Shown piece by piece: positions 12,481 to 22,649 of a stretch of 64,000 bases of DNA. Under the pieces are notes generated by a model. That model did not search any database. It was not told the origin of the DNA and saw nothing but the letters and a program-made list of their open reading frames with translations. Positions within the stretch are counted from its first letter, which is position 1; every line of letters begins with the position of its first letter. The DNA is taken from contig JAULSU010000001.1 in assembly GCA_030512335.1 (NCBI GenBank), positions 1-64,000 of the forward strand. The letters are read 5' to 3'. The position numbers and the translations under genes were made by a program. Source of the stretch: Immersiella caudata (Eukaryota > Ascomycota > Sordariomycetes > Sordariales > Lasiosphaeriaceae).

Positions 12481-13170
12481 TTAAGCTGAACTGGAGTCCC
12501 TGAGCTGCCCATGTTCCACTAAACCGGGACCCGGCTTCCTCCGAAGTGGATAGCAATACAGGAAAATATCCGGATCTGTCGCTCTTTGCTTTAGCACAGG
12601 CACTTTGCAAAACAGGGACGCATCCATCGGGAGCCCCGGGACCTGAACCGAAAAGCCGAGCACCTGAAGAAAATTCGCAGTCCCCGTTCAGACAGATGTC
12701 GCTCAACTCCCTGAGCCATAGCCAACAACGCAGCCTCCTCGCTGCATGCAACCGCGTCTGCAGTGCTCTTGTCAACCACAAGGGAATACTTCTCGCCAAG
12801 GTTCAAGTCAAGGGCGTCTGCAACCAGATACGCTGTCTGCACATCCCCGAACGCCCTCTGTTCTGCTGCCTTTACCGACTCCACAGTTAAAGGTTCGTAG
12901 TCTATGTTCGTGATGTTGGTGAAGCCTCTCCTGCGAAGATGACTATGCAAATCGCTCGTGCCACAACCTAGTTGAAGAATCGCACTTTCAGGGGTTAGGG
13001 ACTGGAGATGCGGCTCGAGAATTTTCATGAATGTCTCCGAGGGGACCAGTCACTCAAATGAAGTCTCGGACGAGAACCAATCGCTCACTCAAATGAAGTC
13101 TCGGACGAGAACCAATCGCTCACTCAAATGAAGTCTCGGACGAGAACCAATCGCTCCAGGAGGGCTTCGA
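12481..13170 (-). pseudogene. Disrupted class I SAM-dependent methyltransferase (METTL13/EFM-like)
   Basis: The core frame (13028-12591) carries the SAM-binding motif ILQLGCGTSDL, the acidic motif NIDYEPL and motif IV-like YSLVVDKSTADAV, as in the eEF1A-lysine/METTL13-like family. The 3' end continues in another frame (LPMDASLFCKVPVLK then DPDIFLYCYPLRRK) to a TAA at 12481, needing one frame change near 12655. The N-terminal part (SWSDWFSSETSF-like) lies over a 35-bp triplication at 13050-13154. Because 35 is not a multiple of three, each copy changes frame. No upstream start is clear. Two independent lesions argue for a non-functional gene. Confidence 0.6.
13050..13154. repeat. 35-bp tandem repeat, three perfect copies
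   Basis: Copies at 13050-13084, 13085-13119 and 13120-13154 are identical; the unit begins tcactcaaatgaagtctcgg. It overlaps the N-terminal coding part of the methyltransferase relic. Confidence 0.9.
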
Positions 13171-13790
13171 CTCAAAGACAGGCGGACTTTCAAGGTGTCA
13201 TCAGCTGAAACTTCGAGTTGAGCTCGGGTGAGTGCTCGGATGGGTGTTATAACAGAAGAAGATGATGAAGTCGCATGAACTGAGATGCACAGTGAAAATT
13301 TTGAGGTGCCCGGTGAGGATGCGTGGGGGCCTCTTGTGGCCTTCGAGTCTTGGGTGAAGAGCCTACGAGGGAGAAGAAAAATGTCTTTGCCTGTTCGCAT
13401 TTGAACCTCAGACTTGATGAAGCACTGGCATCGCTGCGTATTTGACAGACCTGGTAGATGGTAACGGCGGCGGTGTGTGAGAGAATCTTGAACGTGGCGA
13501 CCGTGGAGCTACGGCTTCGAGTGCCACCACAGTAAAGAAAAAAAACAAAAAATTCGGTAACAAAGTTCCCACGGCGGCGGTGTTGTAAGTAAGGGGGAGA
13601 CCTCTGACCCCGCCTTTCAAAGGGGGCCACCTCATCTCCTTGGGCTTACACCGAACTGGCAATGCTGACAGTACTTAATGTTTATCCTTCTCTGTTTCCA
13701 GATCACATTGAAGACTGTCGGTGATTCCGCCTCTAGCGCAGGTCCAAGGCTGTCTTGGCATGAAGTGCCCGTGATATGAGTTTTCTCCTG
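13171..13790. other. No gene seen
   Basis: Lies between the methyltransferase relic and the 126-bp repeat. Minus-strand frames here show no family signal. Confidence 0.4.
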
Positions 13791-14042
13791 TCTGCACGAG
13801 ATCCTTGAGCGGTGCCGGTGACAAGAGCGGCGGAGACTCGAACCAGAATGTTCTTCTCCGTGCAGGTGCTCCAGATCTACCGGCCACCACCTCACCGGTC
13901 TACCGGTTGCCTCATATCTGCACGAGATCCTTGAGCGGTACCGGTGACAAGAGCGGCAGAGACTCGAACCAGAATGTTCTTCTCCGTGCAGGTGCTCCAG
14001 ATCTACCGGCCACCACCTCACCGGTCTACCGGTTGCCTCATA
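13791..14042. repeat. 126-bp direct repeat, two copies
   Basis: Copies at 13791-13916 and 13917-14042 differ at about two positions, both G versus A on the plus strand. 126 bp is 42 codons, so both strands keep open frames across the junction. No protein family is recognisable, and the repeat ends about 30 bp from the stop of the NTF2-like gene. Confidence 0.85.
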
Positions 14043-14072
14043 CCTCTCGTCACCAACGCCGCCAATATCTCA

Positions 14073-14486
14073 TCACTGTTCCTGAAACCACAAAGCAAAC
14101 TGCCCCGGATCAATCGCATTCTCCCAATGCTCAACAGCCCAACCACCCTCAAATCTCCAAACCCCGCAGAAAGGAATTGCCAAGTCCTCACGGCCCGTCT
14201 TAGAGGCCCTCAACACCCCCATCACACTGCCAAAGTGCTCGTTCGCACTGATACTCTGCACATCCATGACAATTGAGCCGCCAGTTGCTGCAATCAGAGC
14301 ATCCTCGTGAGCTTGCGCGGCTTCGACGCCACGCAGTGGGGCCTTGGACGGAGAGGAAAGATCCCGATCGGCCGTGTGGAGAAGAATGTCCCGGGAAGCA
14401 ACTTCGGAAATGCGGGATAGATCCTCGTAAAGGTACTGCAGCAAGGTTGTGGTGTCGGGGAATGGAGGTGCTTGTTTGTTCGTCAT
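14073..14486 (-). CDS. SnoaL/NTF2-like small protein
   Basis: Intact single exon of 137 residues. The second half, with a conserved FGSVMGVLRA strand, IPFCGVWRFEGGWAVEHWEN and a C-terminal DPGQFALWF, looks like a SnoaL/NTF2 cone fold. Members act as small cyclases, isomerases or binding proteins. The substrate cannot be read from sequence. No signal peptide is present, so it is probably cytosolic. A 22-bp repeat lies about 310 bp upstream and a 126-bp repeat directly downstream. The neighbouring methyltransferase is on the same strand but is broken. Confidence 0.65.
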   Translation of the reverse strand: MTNKQAPPFPDTTTLLQYLYEDLSRISEVASRDILLHTADRDLSSPSKAPLRGVEAAQAHEDALIAATGGSIVMDVQSISANEHFGSVMGVLRASKTGREDLAIPFCGVWRFEGGWAVEHWENAIDPGQFALWFQEQ

Positions 14487-14795
14487 CGTAGGCTTTGGAG
14501 GCGAGATCTTGGCTTTTTGGGATTTTGATTTTGATCAGGGCTTGATGTTTAGGTGCGAACACAGAGGGGGCCAAGTGGGAGGTCCGGACCCCGGTGACGG
14601 ACGTCCGGGTTGGGCACGTGGCTTTGGTAGCACAAAGTGGCGGGAAGCTAGCTCGCTATATTGGAATTACCTTTGTTTCGAAACATCACGTCTGCAACTA
14701 GCTGCAAACCGAAGCTTCTTCCAACGCCTCCAAACGATCAGGAGGCGTCCTGCCAGCTCCGTAAGGTCAGCATCTATGCGTTTATTTCGATATCC

Positions 14796-14905
14796 CACCA
14801 CTCTTTCTCGTTCTTCCCACCACTCTTTCTCGTTCTTCCCACCACTCTTTCTCGTTCTTCCCACCACTCTTTCTCGTTCTTCCCACCACTCTTTCTCGTT
14901 CTTCC
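14796..14905. repeat. 22-bp tandem repeat, five copies plus a partial sixth
   Basis: The unit caccactctttctcgttctt+cc is repeated at 14796, 14818, 14840, 14862 and 14884, followed by cacca. It lies upstream of the minus-strand NTF2-like gene and is purine-rich on that strand (GA-rich), so it could affect its promoter. Confidence 0.9.
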
Positions 14906-15040
14906 CACCATGGAAACCAAAATGGACACTGATATTTCTTGGGAAAAGGCTGAAAAAAAAATGACATCGGGGTCAGGGGTTGCGTGACGTCGCCGAGTCT
15001 GATGACATCGGGTTCTGACGTCGACGGGCCGCGTAACCAC

Positions 15041-16484
15041 ATCAGCTCTGCGATTTCAACCCCTTTAGCGGCCCATCAGGAAGACCGATCTAGATTGTTC
15101 AATTGCTTGGCCCAAGGTTAAGGATGGAGGCGGCTATAATGGCCAAAATATCGACTTGGCGCTCACCAAACCCTTGGCTCTATACCGCCGGTTAATAGCT
15201 GCTGTCCCAGTGTCGAGGTCATAGGAGACTCCCAAACATACAGGATCCAGATACCCCTTCTCAGGGCTGACTGACCCTTAACATCAACGGAGATCGGTGG
15301 AGGTGAAGCGCCGCCAGACACGAGGTCTAGCCGCCGGTTCGTACCAGACTGTGTCTCGTAGTTTATTTCCCGTTGGTAGCCCGAGCGGGCCATACCGGCT
15401 GCATGGGAATTTTACGTAAAAATTACTTTCAGCAGCCGCAGCAGTACTAGCGAGCCTAATAGCAGTCCTACGTTATATTAGGTGCCGCCACGATTTCCTG
15501 GTACGCCGAAGGTGATACCGCTGGTGGAGTGTTCGTGCTGGAAGCCAAGCAGCACGCGAGATAGACGCACAAGCTTTCTGACGATACAACACACAGGGAC
15601 ACACTCCAGGTCCCGCCTACCGTCCCTACATCTAACGGCGGCGGTCCAGCCGTATGTTGAACCATGCGGCTTTCGATATCTCATCACTGCTAGATGGAAT
15701 AATCCTGGTAATCCGTCGCGGAAATAGACATCTCCGGCGGGCAGCGAGCACGCTTGCCACTGCGAAGCAGATTTCTTCAGTTCTTTCAACTCTTCAATGG
15801 AGTGCCCAACTGGCACCCTTGACAGAGGAAGACGGGTATCTGAGCAAGGTGTTTTTAGGTAGGGGGTAACCCCAGCCGTGCACGGCACGGGAGGAGCTCA
15901 GGAGTTGAAATGGCCGTCCTTGTGAGTACTACTTGACGTTCCCGGCTAGTGACAGACACACAGGGCGATGTTTCTGGACAATCGGAGAATTTCTCAACAA
16001 AGCCAAAGACCGAAGCCTGCATCATGCTCGCTATGATGAATCCGTAGACGAGCGCGAACCACCATACAGCCTGATTCCCACTCAACTCAATCTACACTCG
16101 CACTCTAGTATCTGGGCGCCTTTGAACCGCCGTAGCTGACAAGAACGGTGTGTCGATCCCCGTGCCCCGTACTGAAAATTAGTCATAAAAACTTTAGTCC
16201 ACGTTATAGCCATCAGAGACTCGATGACCCTAAACTGTCTGTTGTGAACGCATGGCCCATGATCTAACACATGCGTTGGGCCGGTAGTCGGGGCGCGATC
16301 TTCCCGGAATTGAGCAAGATCGGTGAGACCACCATCCAATACCCGGCCAACGATGGGTGACCCTTAATCTATGCAACAAGCCAAACACAGACATCTCCGC
16401 CTCCAATGTTTACCCAAGCCGATTTCGTCAGTTTAGGGTCGTCTAGAATCATCCGGCAAAGGCTTCTTCGCGCCATCCCCCAGG
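15041..16484. other. Intergenic, no gene seen
   Basis: Short frames only. The right end contains the promoter of the collagen-like gene. Confidence 0.5.
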
Positions 16485-16490
16485 TATAAA
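16485..16490 (+). promoter_or_regulatory. TATA box of the collagen-like gene
   Basis: TATAAA lies 94 bp upstream of the start codon, followed by a CA/CT-rich leader (caacacaactcaactcaac) typical of strongly expressed fungal genes. Confidence 0.55.
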
Positions 16491-16583
16491 GCCGCCGTTT
16501 CCCTCCCGCATCGTCAACACAACTCAACTCAACCCATCCACTCATCCACCAGTCTCCCCAACTACAACAAACCTCTGATCAAA

Positions 16584-17026
16584 ATGGTTTCCCGCTTCTT
16601 CCTCGCCGCACTTCTCCTTGTGCCCGGTGTCCTCGGCGCCGCCGTCCAGGTTGATGTAAGTCAACCCCCTCTCCCTCGGTCGCTGGCACGGACTTCATCT
16701 GACAATCTTAGGCTCGCGACAAGGTTGAGATCGAGGCTCTTGGCCGTCCCGGCGGCCCTGGCGGCCCCGGAGGTTTCCGTGGTGGACCTGGTGGACCCGG
16801 TGGACCCGGCGGATTCCGTGGCGGTCCGGGTGGTCCGGGCGGCCCGGGCGGCCCCTTCCGTGGCGGCGACGCTCCCAACCGCGGTCCCGGTGGACCCTTC
16901 CGCGGTGGCGATGCTCCCAACCGCGGCCCCGGTGGACCCTTCCGTGGCGGCGATGCCCCCAACCGTGGCCCTGACCGCCCCAACCGAGGTGATGGTCCAA
17001 ACCGTGGAGGCCGTGACCGCGACTAG
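16584..17026 (+). CDS. Secreted glycine/proline-rich collagen-like repeat protein
   Basis: Two exons, 16584-16655 and 16712-17026, joined across a 56-nt intron (gtaagt...cttag) with an upstream ctgac branch point, give 128 residues. Residues 1-19 are a signal peptide (MVSRFFLAALLLVPGVLGA). The mature part begins VQVDARDKVEIEALG, then runs in GGPGGPGGF-type triplets and about three copies of GGPFRGGDAPNRGP, ending GGRDRD. The DNA is GC-rich and repetitive, so long open frames exist in all phases. The spliced phase is chosen because it alone gives a coherent repeat and a stop. It is probably a cell-wall, matrix or effector-like protein. No enzyme motif is seen. Confidence 0.75.
16656..16711 (+). 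other. Intron of the collagen-like gene
   Basis: GTAAGT donor, tctgac branch region, cttag acceptor. It is phase 0 between GAT and GCT codons. Confidence 0.75.
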
Positions 17027-18061
17027 ATTTCGGCTAGTCAAACAACCCTAACACGACAAGAATGATGGGCTGCATTCAACTTGAAGTTCATTTTGGAATA
17101 TGAATGGATGATGACTGGTGGACAGAAGTAGTTTCAGTTCAGAGTTGACTAGTGTAATTGTATTATGTTTGCTGCCCATCTATCCAGATAGCACCACCTC
17201 TGTGTGGCGCGTGAACTTGCGGAACCGTTTCGAAATCCGTCCCCGACCCGTCGTCGAGAAGCAACCGCCACATGAAAACTCATGCCCTCATCGTGCTAGC
17301 CATGGAAGAAAGAGAGCTTTATGCGGTGGGGGTGCTGCCTTGTATGTTATTGGAAGGGCTGGCTGCTTCTTCACTCTATACCTTGGCAGTATATCCTTGT
17401 GGCTTCAATATGCCCCCGGTACCCCTTCCTTGCAAGGTCAGTGCAGAACTGTGCTGACCAAGCCAGTACATCAACTGCACGCTCACCCGCAAACCTGCCC
17501 ACCAAACGGCTGCGACTTCGATCTGAAGATGGGCTATCTCCGTTCGTGCGTCCCAAACTCTCATTAACCCGACGCTCACTTTCGCCCAGTCGTGGGGCTA
17601 TCAGAACCATGTGGCCCAAGACGGACGGGAAAACAGGCACCATGGGTTATTCGGAACTAAATGCCCTAAATGGGATCGTGGGATTATTTCCTTTTAGCGG
17701 GGATGCTGGTCAACGTCACAGCCAGGTGGGATCGTGGGGCTGTGCGATGCCTTTGTGCGACGTGAGAAGTGCCGTGCCGGCTTCTAGGCAAGGGTCATAT
17801 TCCGCCTTCGATGCCGACTCCGGGGGAATCCGCAAGATAGCGGCGTATTAGCCGGTTACCTTTGTAGGCTCAAACCGTGCAGCTACGCCGTGCCAAGTCA
17901 TCGCAGCGCAGCTAACCCCGCGAAATCGGCGACAACCGATTCGCTATGGCGGCCGGTAAGTTGCGACGCTATTGCAAATACTCATTCCTAGGAAATCTGG
18001 CTGTTCTTTCTTCATATTGAGAGCAAGATTCTGGCCATGGGATCCCCCTCCCAGCGTGGAC
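17027..18061. other. Intergenic, no gene seen
   Basis: It holds the 3' region of the collagen-like gene and the promoter of the FAD oxidase. An ATAAATA TATA-like element lies at 18062-18068. Plus frames at 17118-17851 have no domain signal. Confidence 0.5.
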
Positions 18062-18176
18062 ATAAATAGAGGCTCTCACCTTCGTTGCGGTGCGACTATT
18101 TTCTTGACTCGGACGCCCTCTCTGCACACTTGGGGGAGTAAGTCGGCAGGTACAAACTCCGTCATCTAGGCGAACA

Positions 18177-20342
18177 ATGGCTCCCACTCGCCCTTTCAGT
18201 TGCCTGAAATCCATTGTCGGAATCTTGGCTTTGCTGGCACCGACCTACGCCGACAAAGCCGCCGTCTCAGGTACCACGCCACGTCAGGTTGTCGATGATC
18301 TTCCGGTTCAAAATGCTGACAGTTGGCTTGTAATAGATATCCCGGCTGCTGTTGAACAAGTTTCCACGGACCCGGGTCTCTTTGAGTTTGAAAAACTACA
18401 GCTAACAGACCATGTGTTGGATAAGCTGTCTAAGTACCAGCTAAACGAGCTGCCGGCGATCTCCTTCGCTAGCCCACCACAGAAGTTGGCCGAACGTCAA
18501 AGTAACCCTTCGTCCCCAAAATGCAAGACCTATCCAGGAGACCCAGAGTGGCCATCGGAGGCCGCGTGGCGACTCTTCAACATCCTCCTGGAAGATAGGC
18601 TCATCAAGTCCGTCCCGGAGGCTTCCCTGTGCTATCCCGAGTGGGGCCAGTATTCTCCGGCTGCTTGTCAGGCATTGACGACACAATGGAACAACTCGAC
18701 TTTGAGGTGTGTTTTGTTGAGCTCGGGAAGTATCGTTAGACGGAACTGGATACTAACTCTGACCAGAATCGAGAACCCAACCTCCATCAGATCCATCATC
18801 TTCCAAGGCATGACTTGCATGCCCCCTAACTACACAGCAGCCTTCCTCGGACGCTCGGTATCTTGCACCATCGGAGGATTCCCAGAATACAGCATCAACG
18901 TGACCAATGTTGCGCAGATTCAAATGGCTGTCAACATTGCGCGAGAACTCAACTTGCGACTAGTCATCAAGAACACGGGTCACGACTTTGGGGCCAAGTC
19001 GACTGGCGGGGGTGCCTTGAACGTATGGACACATTACCTCAAGGACGCCCAGTACTATGCCGAATATAAGACCGACGACTATACCGGCCCGGCCTTCAAA
19101 CTTGGGGCGGGCATTCAAGTCCTGGACGCCAATCGCCTCGCCAAGGAGCGCGGTGTCACGATGATTGGGGGTGAGGGTATTGTGAGTACATTACCTATCT
19201 TCTCCTGAGCCTCAGAAGTCACTTGATCCCGGCCTCTGACTCTCAGACAGACAGTTGGTCTCGTCGGAGGCTACATCCAAGGGGGCGGACACTCGCCCCT
19301 GACGTCGATCTACGGGCTGGCTGCAGACCACGTTCTGTCAATCCAAGTTGTCACAGCCGACGGCCACTTTGTTACGGCCGACTCCAAAACCAACTCGGAC
19401 TTATTCTGGGCCCTCCGAGGAGGCGGTGCCGGAACATTCGGCATTGTCACGTCCATCACGGTCAAGGCCTTTCCGAAACTCAAAGTCACGACGATGCGCT
19501 ACAACGTCACGACCAATGCAAACTTTACGCACGACAAGTTCTGGGAGATGCAGCGAGCCTACGTTGACGACTTTGAGAAGTACGCCGATCTTGGCTACTA
19601 CTCGTACTACCGCATTCGCCACGTAGGAACCGAGATCTTTCACGACATGACGTCGATGGTGGCACCCAACACCACCGAGGTCGAGTTCCGCAAGACGATG
19701 GGGCCCCTGTTCAACAAGTGGGCCGAGCTCGGGGTCCCATACACTCCCATTATTAAGGAGTACGATAACTACTCGGACGCCTGGTACGAGGCCTTCCCTC
19801 AAGAGGTCTGGACCTGGGCGATGCGCCAAGCAAGTCGCTTCTTCCCACGAGATGTCATCTCGGACCCTACAAAGCGCAAGACGGTCATGGACACCATCCG
19901 AGGCGTCTTTGACGAAGGCTCCCACATCCTGCAGTTCAACATTCGCAACCCTCCCGGGACGGATGCCATCGACAACGCTGTCAACCCTGCATGGCGCAAG
20001 GTGTTGATGTTTGCCATCATGTTTGTGACCTGGAACGTGACAGACTCCCCGGAGTTTGTCAACCAGTTTTCACGGAACCTGACATACGAGTGGAACCCCC
20101 GTTGGAGAGCCTTGACGCCGGGGTCTGGGACTTACATGTCCGAGTCGGACTACATCGAGCCGAACTGGCAGGAGAGCTTCCACGGGAGCAAGTATCCCAA
20201 ACTTCTGGCTATCAAGAAGCGTTGGGACCCTCAGGGCGTGTTCTACGCAACTAATGCCGTGGGCTCGGAGGAATGGCAGCTCACTGGTGACTTGATCATG
20301 GGACACCTGCCATCGCAAAATGGCAGGCTCTGCAGGAAGTAA
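18177..20342 (+). CDS. Secreted BBE-type FAD-linked oxidoreductase
   Basis: Three exons, 18177-18706, 18767-19181 and 19251-20342, encode 678 residues. The first intron (60 nt) is in frame but has a tactaac branch and restores a conserved segment; the second is 69 nt. An N-terminal signal peptide is followed by a family-variable region. The PCMH FAD-binding domain has RLVIKNTGHDFGAKSTGGG, with His249 in the usual flavin-attachment position, then VGLVGGYIQGGGHSPLTSIY and LFWALRGGGAGTFGIVTSIT. The C-terminal BBE motif includes NWQESFHGSKYPKLLAIKK and DPQGVFYATNAVGSEEW. The Cys of bicovalent BBEs is not seen in the GGYIQGGG loop. It probably oxidises sugars or secondary metabolites extracellularly; the substrate is unknown. 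Intact. Confidence 0.85.
18707..18766 (+). other. Intron 1 of the BBE-type oxidase
   Basis: gtgtgt donor, tactaac branch, gaccag acceptor. It is 60 nt with no stop, so retention would insert 20 residues. Confidence 0.7.
19182..19250 (+). other. Intron 2 of the BBE-type oxidase
   Basis: gtgagt donor and cagacag acceptor. It joins GGEGI to TVGLVGGY. A competing acceptor 4 nt upstream would break the frame. Confidence 0.7.
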
Positions 20343-20426
20343 AATGGGGCGCTTGCCACTTTGGGAATGGACAATGGTTGAATATCAAGAAAATAGGAAC
20401 AGCTCATATCCCCTGGCTCACTCATT

Positions 20427-21336
20427 CTACGCGTTCTTCCAATCTGGATCTCCAAAGGGCCATCCGACAAGGCCAATATTCAGTTGCTGGCTTGCAGCGA
20501 GCTCACTACTTCGAGCCTTCAGTTCATCAACATCCCAAATCGCTCAGAGATATTTTCCCTTCAGAAAGCAGGCCTCGGGGCTAACAAGCCAAACCGTAAA
20601 GCTAGCAGGGAGGGACTAAATTTCAGCTAGCTATGCAGTGATCGTAGCCCCAGAACGTGTCGACATACCGTGGTCCTCAACGCCGGTCGACTTCAAACCC
20701 CCAACTTTGTCGGTTCATATCAGTATCAACCACCGGGCTGGATGTGGAAGGCGCTGATGTTGGGGTGTGCGTAGGCTACGATGTCCCAGACTCGAAACAC
20801 ACGGCCAGTTTGGCAACCGAGTAAGAGGGAAAGAAGGGTGAAAAGTTGATGTGTGCAGCAGACCAGTTGACGTCGACCGCGACTGCGTCGTCGGCAGCAT
20901 GGCGAGGGAATGCCTGTGCTACATACAAAGCGCCCTCCAGGTTCTGTTGGATACCTTCGAGAAATATAGCACCATCCACATCTTCCAGTGTCTCTTTCGA
21001 ACCCAGAGTCGCCACACCGTTGACCAAGACTTTGAGTTTCTGGTTGCCACTCAGGAAAGCATCGAAGGACTTGCCGACTTCAGCCTTCTTGGTGAGATCC
21101 GTCGAGGCCACAAACACATCCACCCTGGGGTATTGGCTCTGGATGGACGCCTTGGTGTCAAGCAGGAAGGCCTCCCTCAGCCCAAGCAGCGCGGCCCTTG
21201 CCGCTCCGGCGGCAGCAAAGTAGAAGGCGGTTTCGGCTCCAATACCCGTACCTCCGCCGGTTATCAGGGGTTTTTTTTCCCTCGGCGGATAGTTTAGGTC
21301 GGGATGCGGACAAGGTTGGATATGCCGTGTTGCCAT
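20427..21336 (-). pseudogene. Disrupted short-chain dehydrogenase/reductase gene
   Basis: The 5' part encodes an SDR from about 21336: KKPLITGGGTGIGAETAFYF (cofactor motif), LKVLVNGVATLG and the SYSVAKLA catalytic Tyr/Lys region. The rest of the family is still readable in shifted frames: VWDIVAYAHPNISAFHIQPG, STGVEDHGMSTRSGATITA, SFTVWLVSPEACFLKG, and AIWDVDELKA with IGLVGWPFGDPDW near the end. This requires two-base changes at GT-rich sites near 20807 and 20740, another shift near 20700, and stops including a TGA at 20544-20546 where the family has Trp. It is thus a full-length but inactivated paralogue of the intact SDR at 45.5 kb. Confidence 0.7.
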
Positions 21337-21447
21337 GTTAGCGTGGGGGGTGGGAACGGAGCGCTCATCGTTGAAGATTAACAGAAAAAGGGCGGAGACT
21401 ATTGGCTTTTGTAAAGTGGATGGTACACGGGTCTTGAGGGTTAACAA

Positions 21448-22649
21448 TAGGGTTTAATGAATCTACCTCGGGTGAGATTGAACGTCTTATACTTAACAAT
21501 CTCCTTTGTTCTCACTTGGGTGGCCTTTTCTCATAACTGAGGCCTTGAATTTCGCAGATGGCCCTACACGTTTGCGCATTCACTGCCCGAGGTGGACATG
21601 CCGTTACTATCAAATTGTCCCGGAGCTAGAACCCGAAGAGTGACTGTTTACGCTCTGGCCGAGAAGCTGTCACTAGCGATTGTCGACTAACAGCAGTGCG
21701 AGAGAGAGCCGAGGGGAGCTGTTAGTCATTTAGCGGGAGTTAAGTGGATCCTGTGTAACCTGACAACGCGTATTCGGCATGGGCTCCCGCTGGGATCGAC
21801 AAAATATCCCGGCCGAAGGAATACGCTGACAAATGATCTTCACCATGTCGCAACTTCAAATTAACCTCAATCCATCTGCTCGGGTTTCCGTGCAACTCAA
21901 TGGAAAATATGTCCGCCGTGGCACCGGTTGTACGCTGCGGGCGCAGTAACAAAGCGTTCAACAAGAGTGAGTGCGTCCCACAGGATCAGCATGACGATGT
22001 AGCTAAATGTCAGAAGAGTCAACACTGAAGCGGCATGGCTACTACTGCCGCTCTCGGACAGAAAATCCCGTTTAGAGGTCACGATCTTGCACCTCTTGCG
22101 CCACGCGAAAGATACGTTGCGACAATGGCCAGCCAACTTGCTCCACTTGCGGGCCCAGGGGTTCGGGTGCTACTAGAGGTTAAAGACGGGTTAAATTAGA
22201 GCACAAAAGAGGAAACCGGGCTCCCGATCACACCGTCTACTGGATCATCCCCCGGGACCAATCCCGGCGGTACCAGCGGTCTGGCCGCCCAAGAGTTTGC
22301 CGAAGCGGAGTTGGGGCTCCCCAGTGAGGGTCACAATCTCGAATCCGGCTCGGAGAACTTCCGTCTCAATTTTCAGGATGTCCTCGATCTTCCGCTAGCC
22401 AACGAACCCCTGGTGACTCAATTATTGAGCAACTTAATTGGCTTCACGAAGCAGCGTCAGACTATGATCCTTCCTCACACCTTCACCTCAACCCCTTTCC
22501 TACCGGCCCTTATCTACCCAACCATCGAACCCCGATCAGCCGCAGAGTTGGGTCCCCAGAAGCAGAACACTGCCCAAATGGTGCTGAAGACATTGAAGTC
22601 GTAGCCCCTGATGATTCTGCACGAACGACGTCTGCCTCCCTTTATCTAC
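21448..22649. other. No clear gene
   Basis: A 97-codon plus frame at 22311-22604 and a minus frame with a hydrophobic stretch at 21897-22136 were examined. Neither has a recognisable family or exon partners. Confidence 0.4.

Noticed and set aside
13791..14042. Possible CRISPR-like array in the repeat clusters at 13.0-14.9 kb
   Set aside because: Units are contiguous without spacers and in a eukaryotic genome; these are simple tandem duplications.
16661..17041. Several open frames on both strands over the collagen-like gene
   Set aside because: They arise from the Gly/Pro repeat; only the spliced plus-strand phase has a signal peptide, TATA box and coherent repeat.
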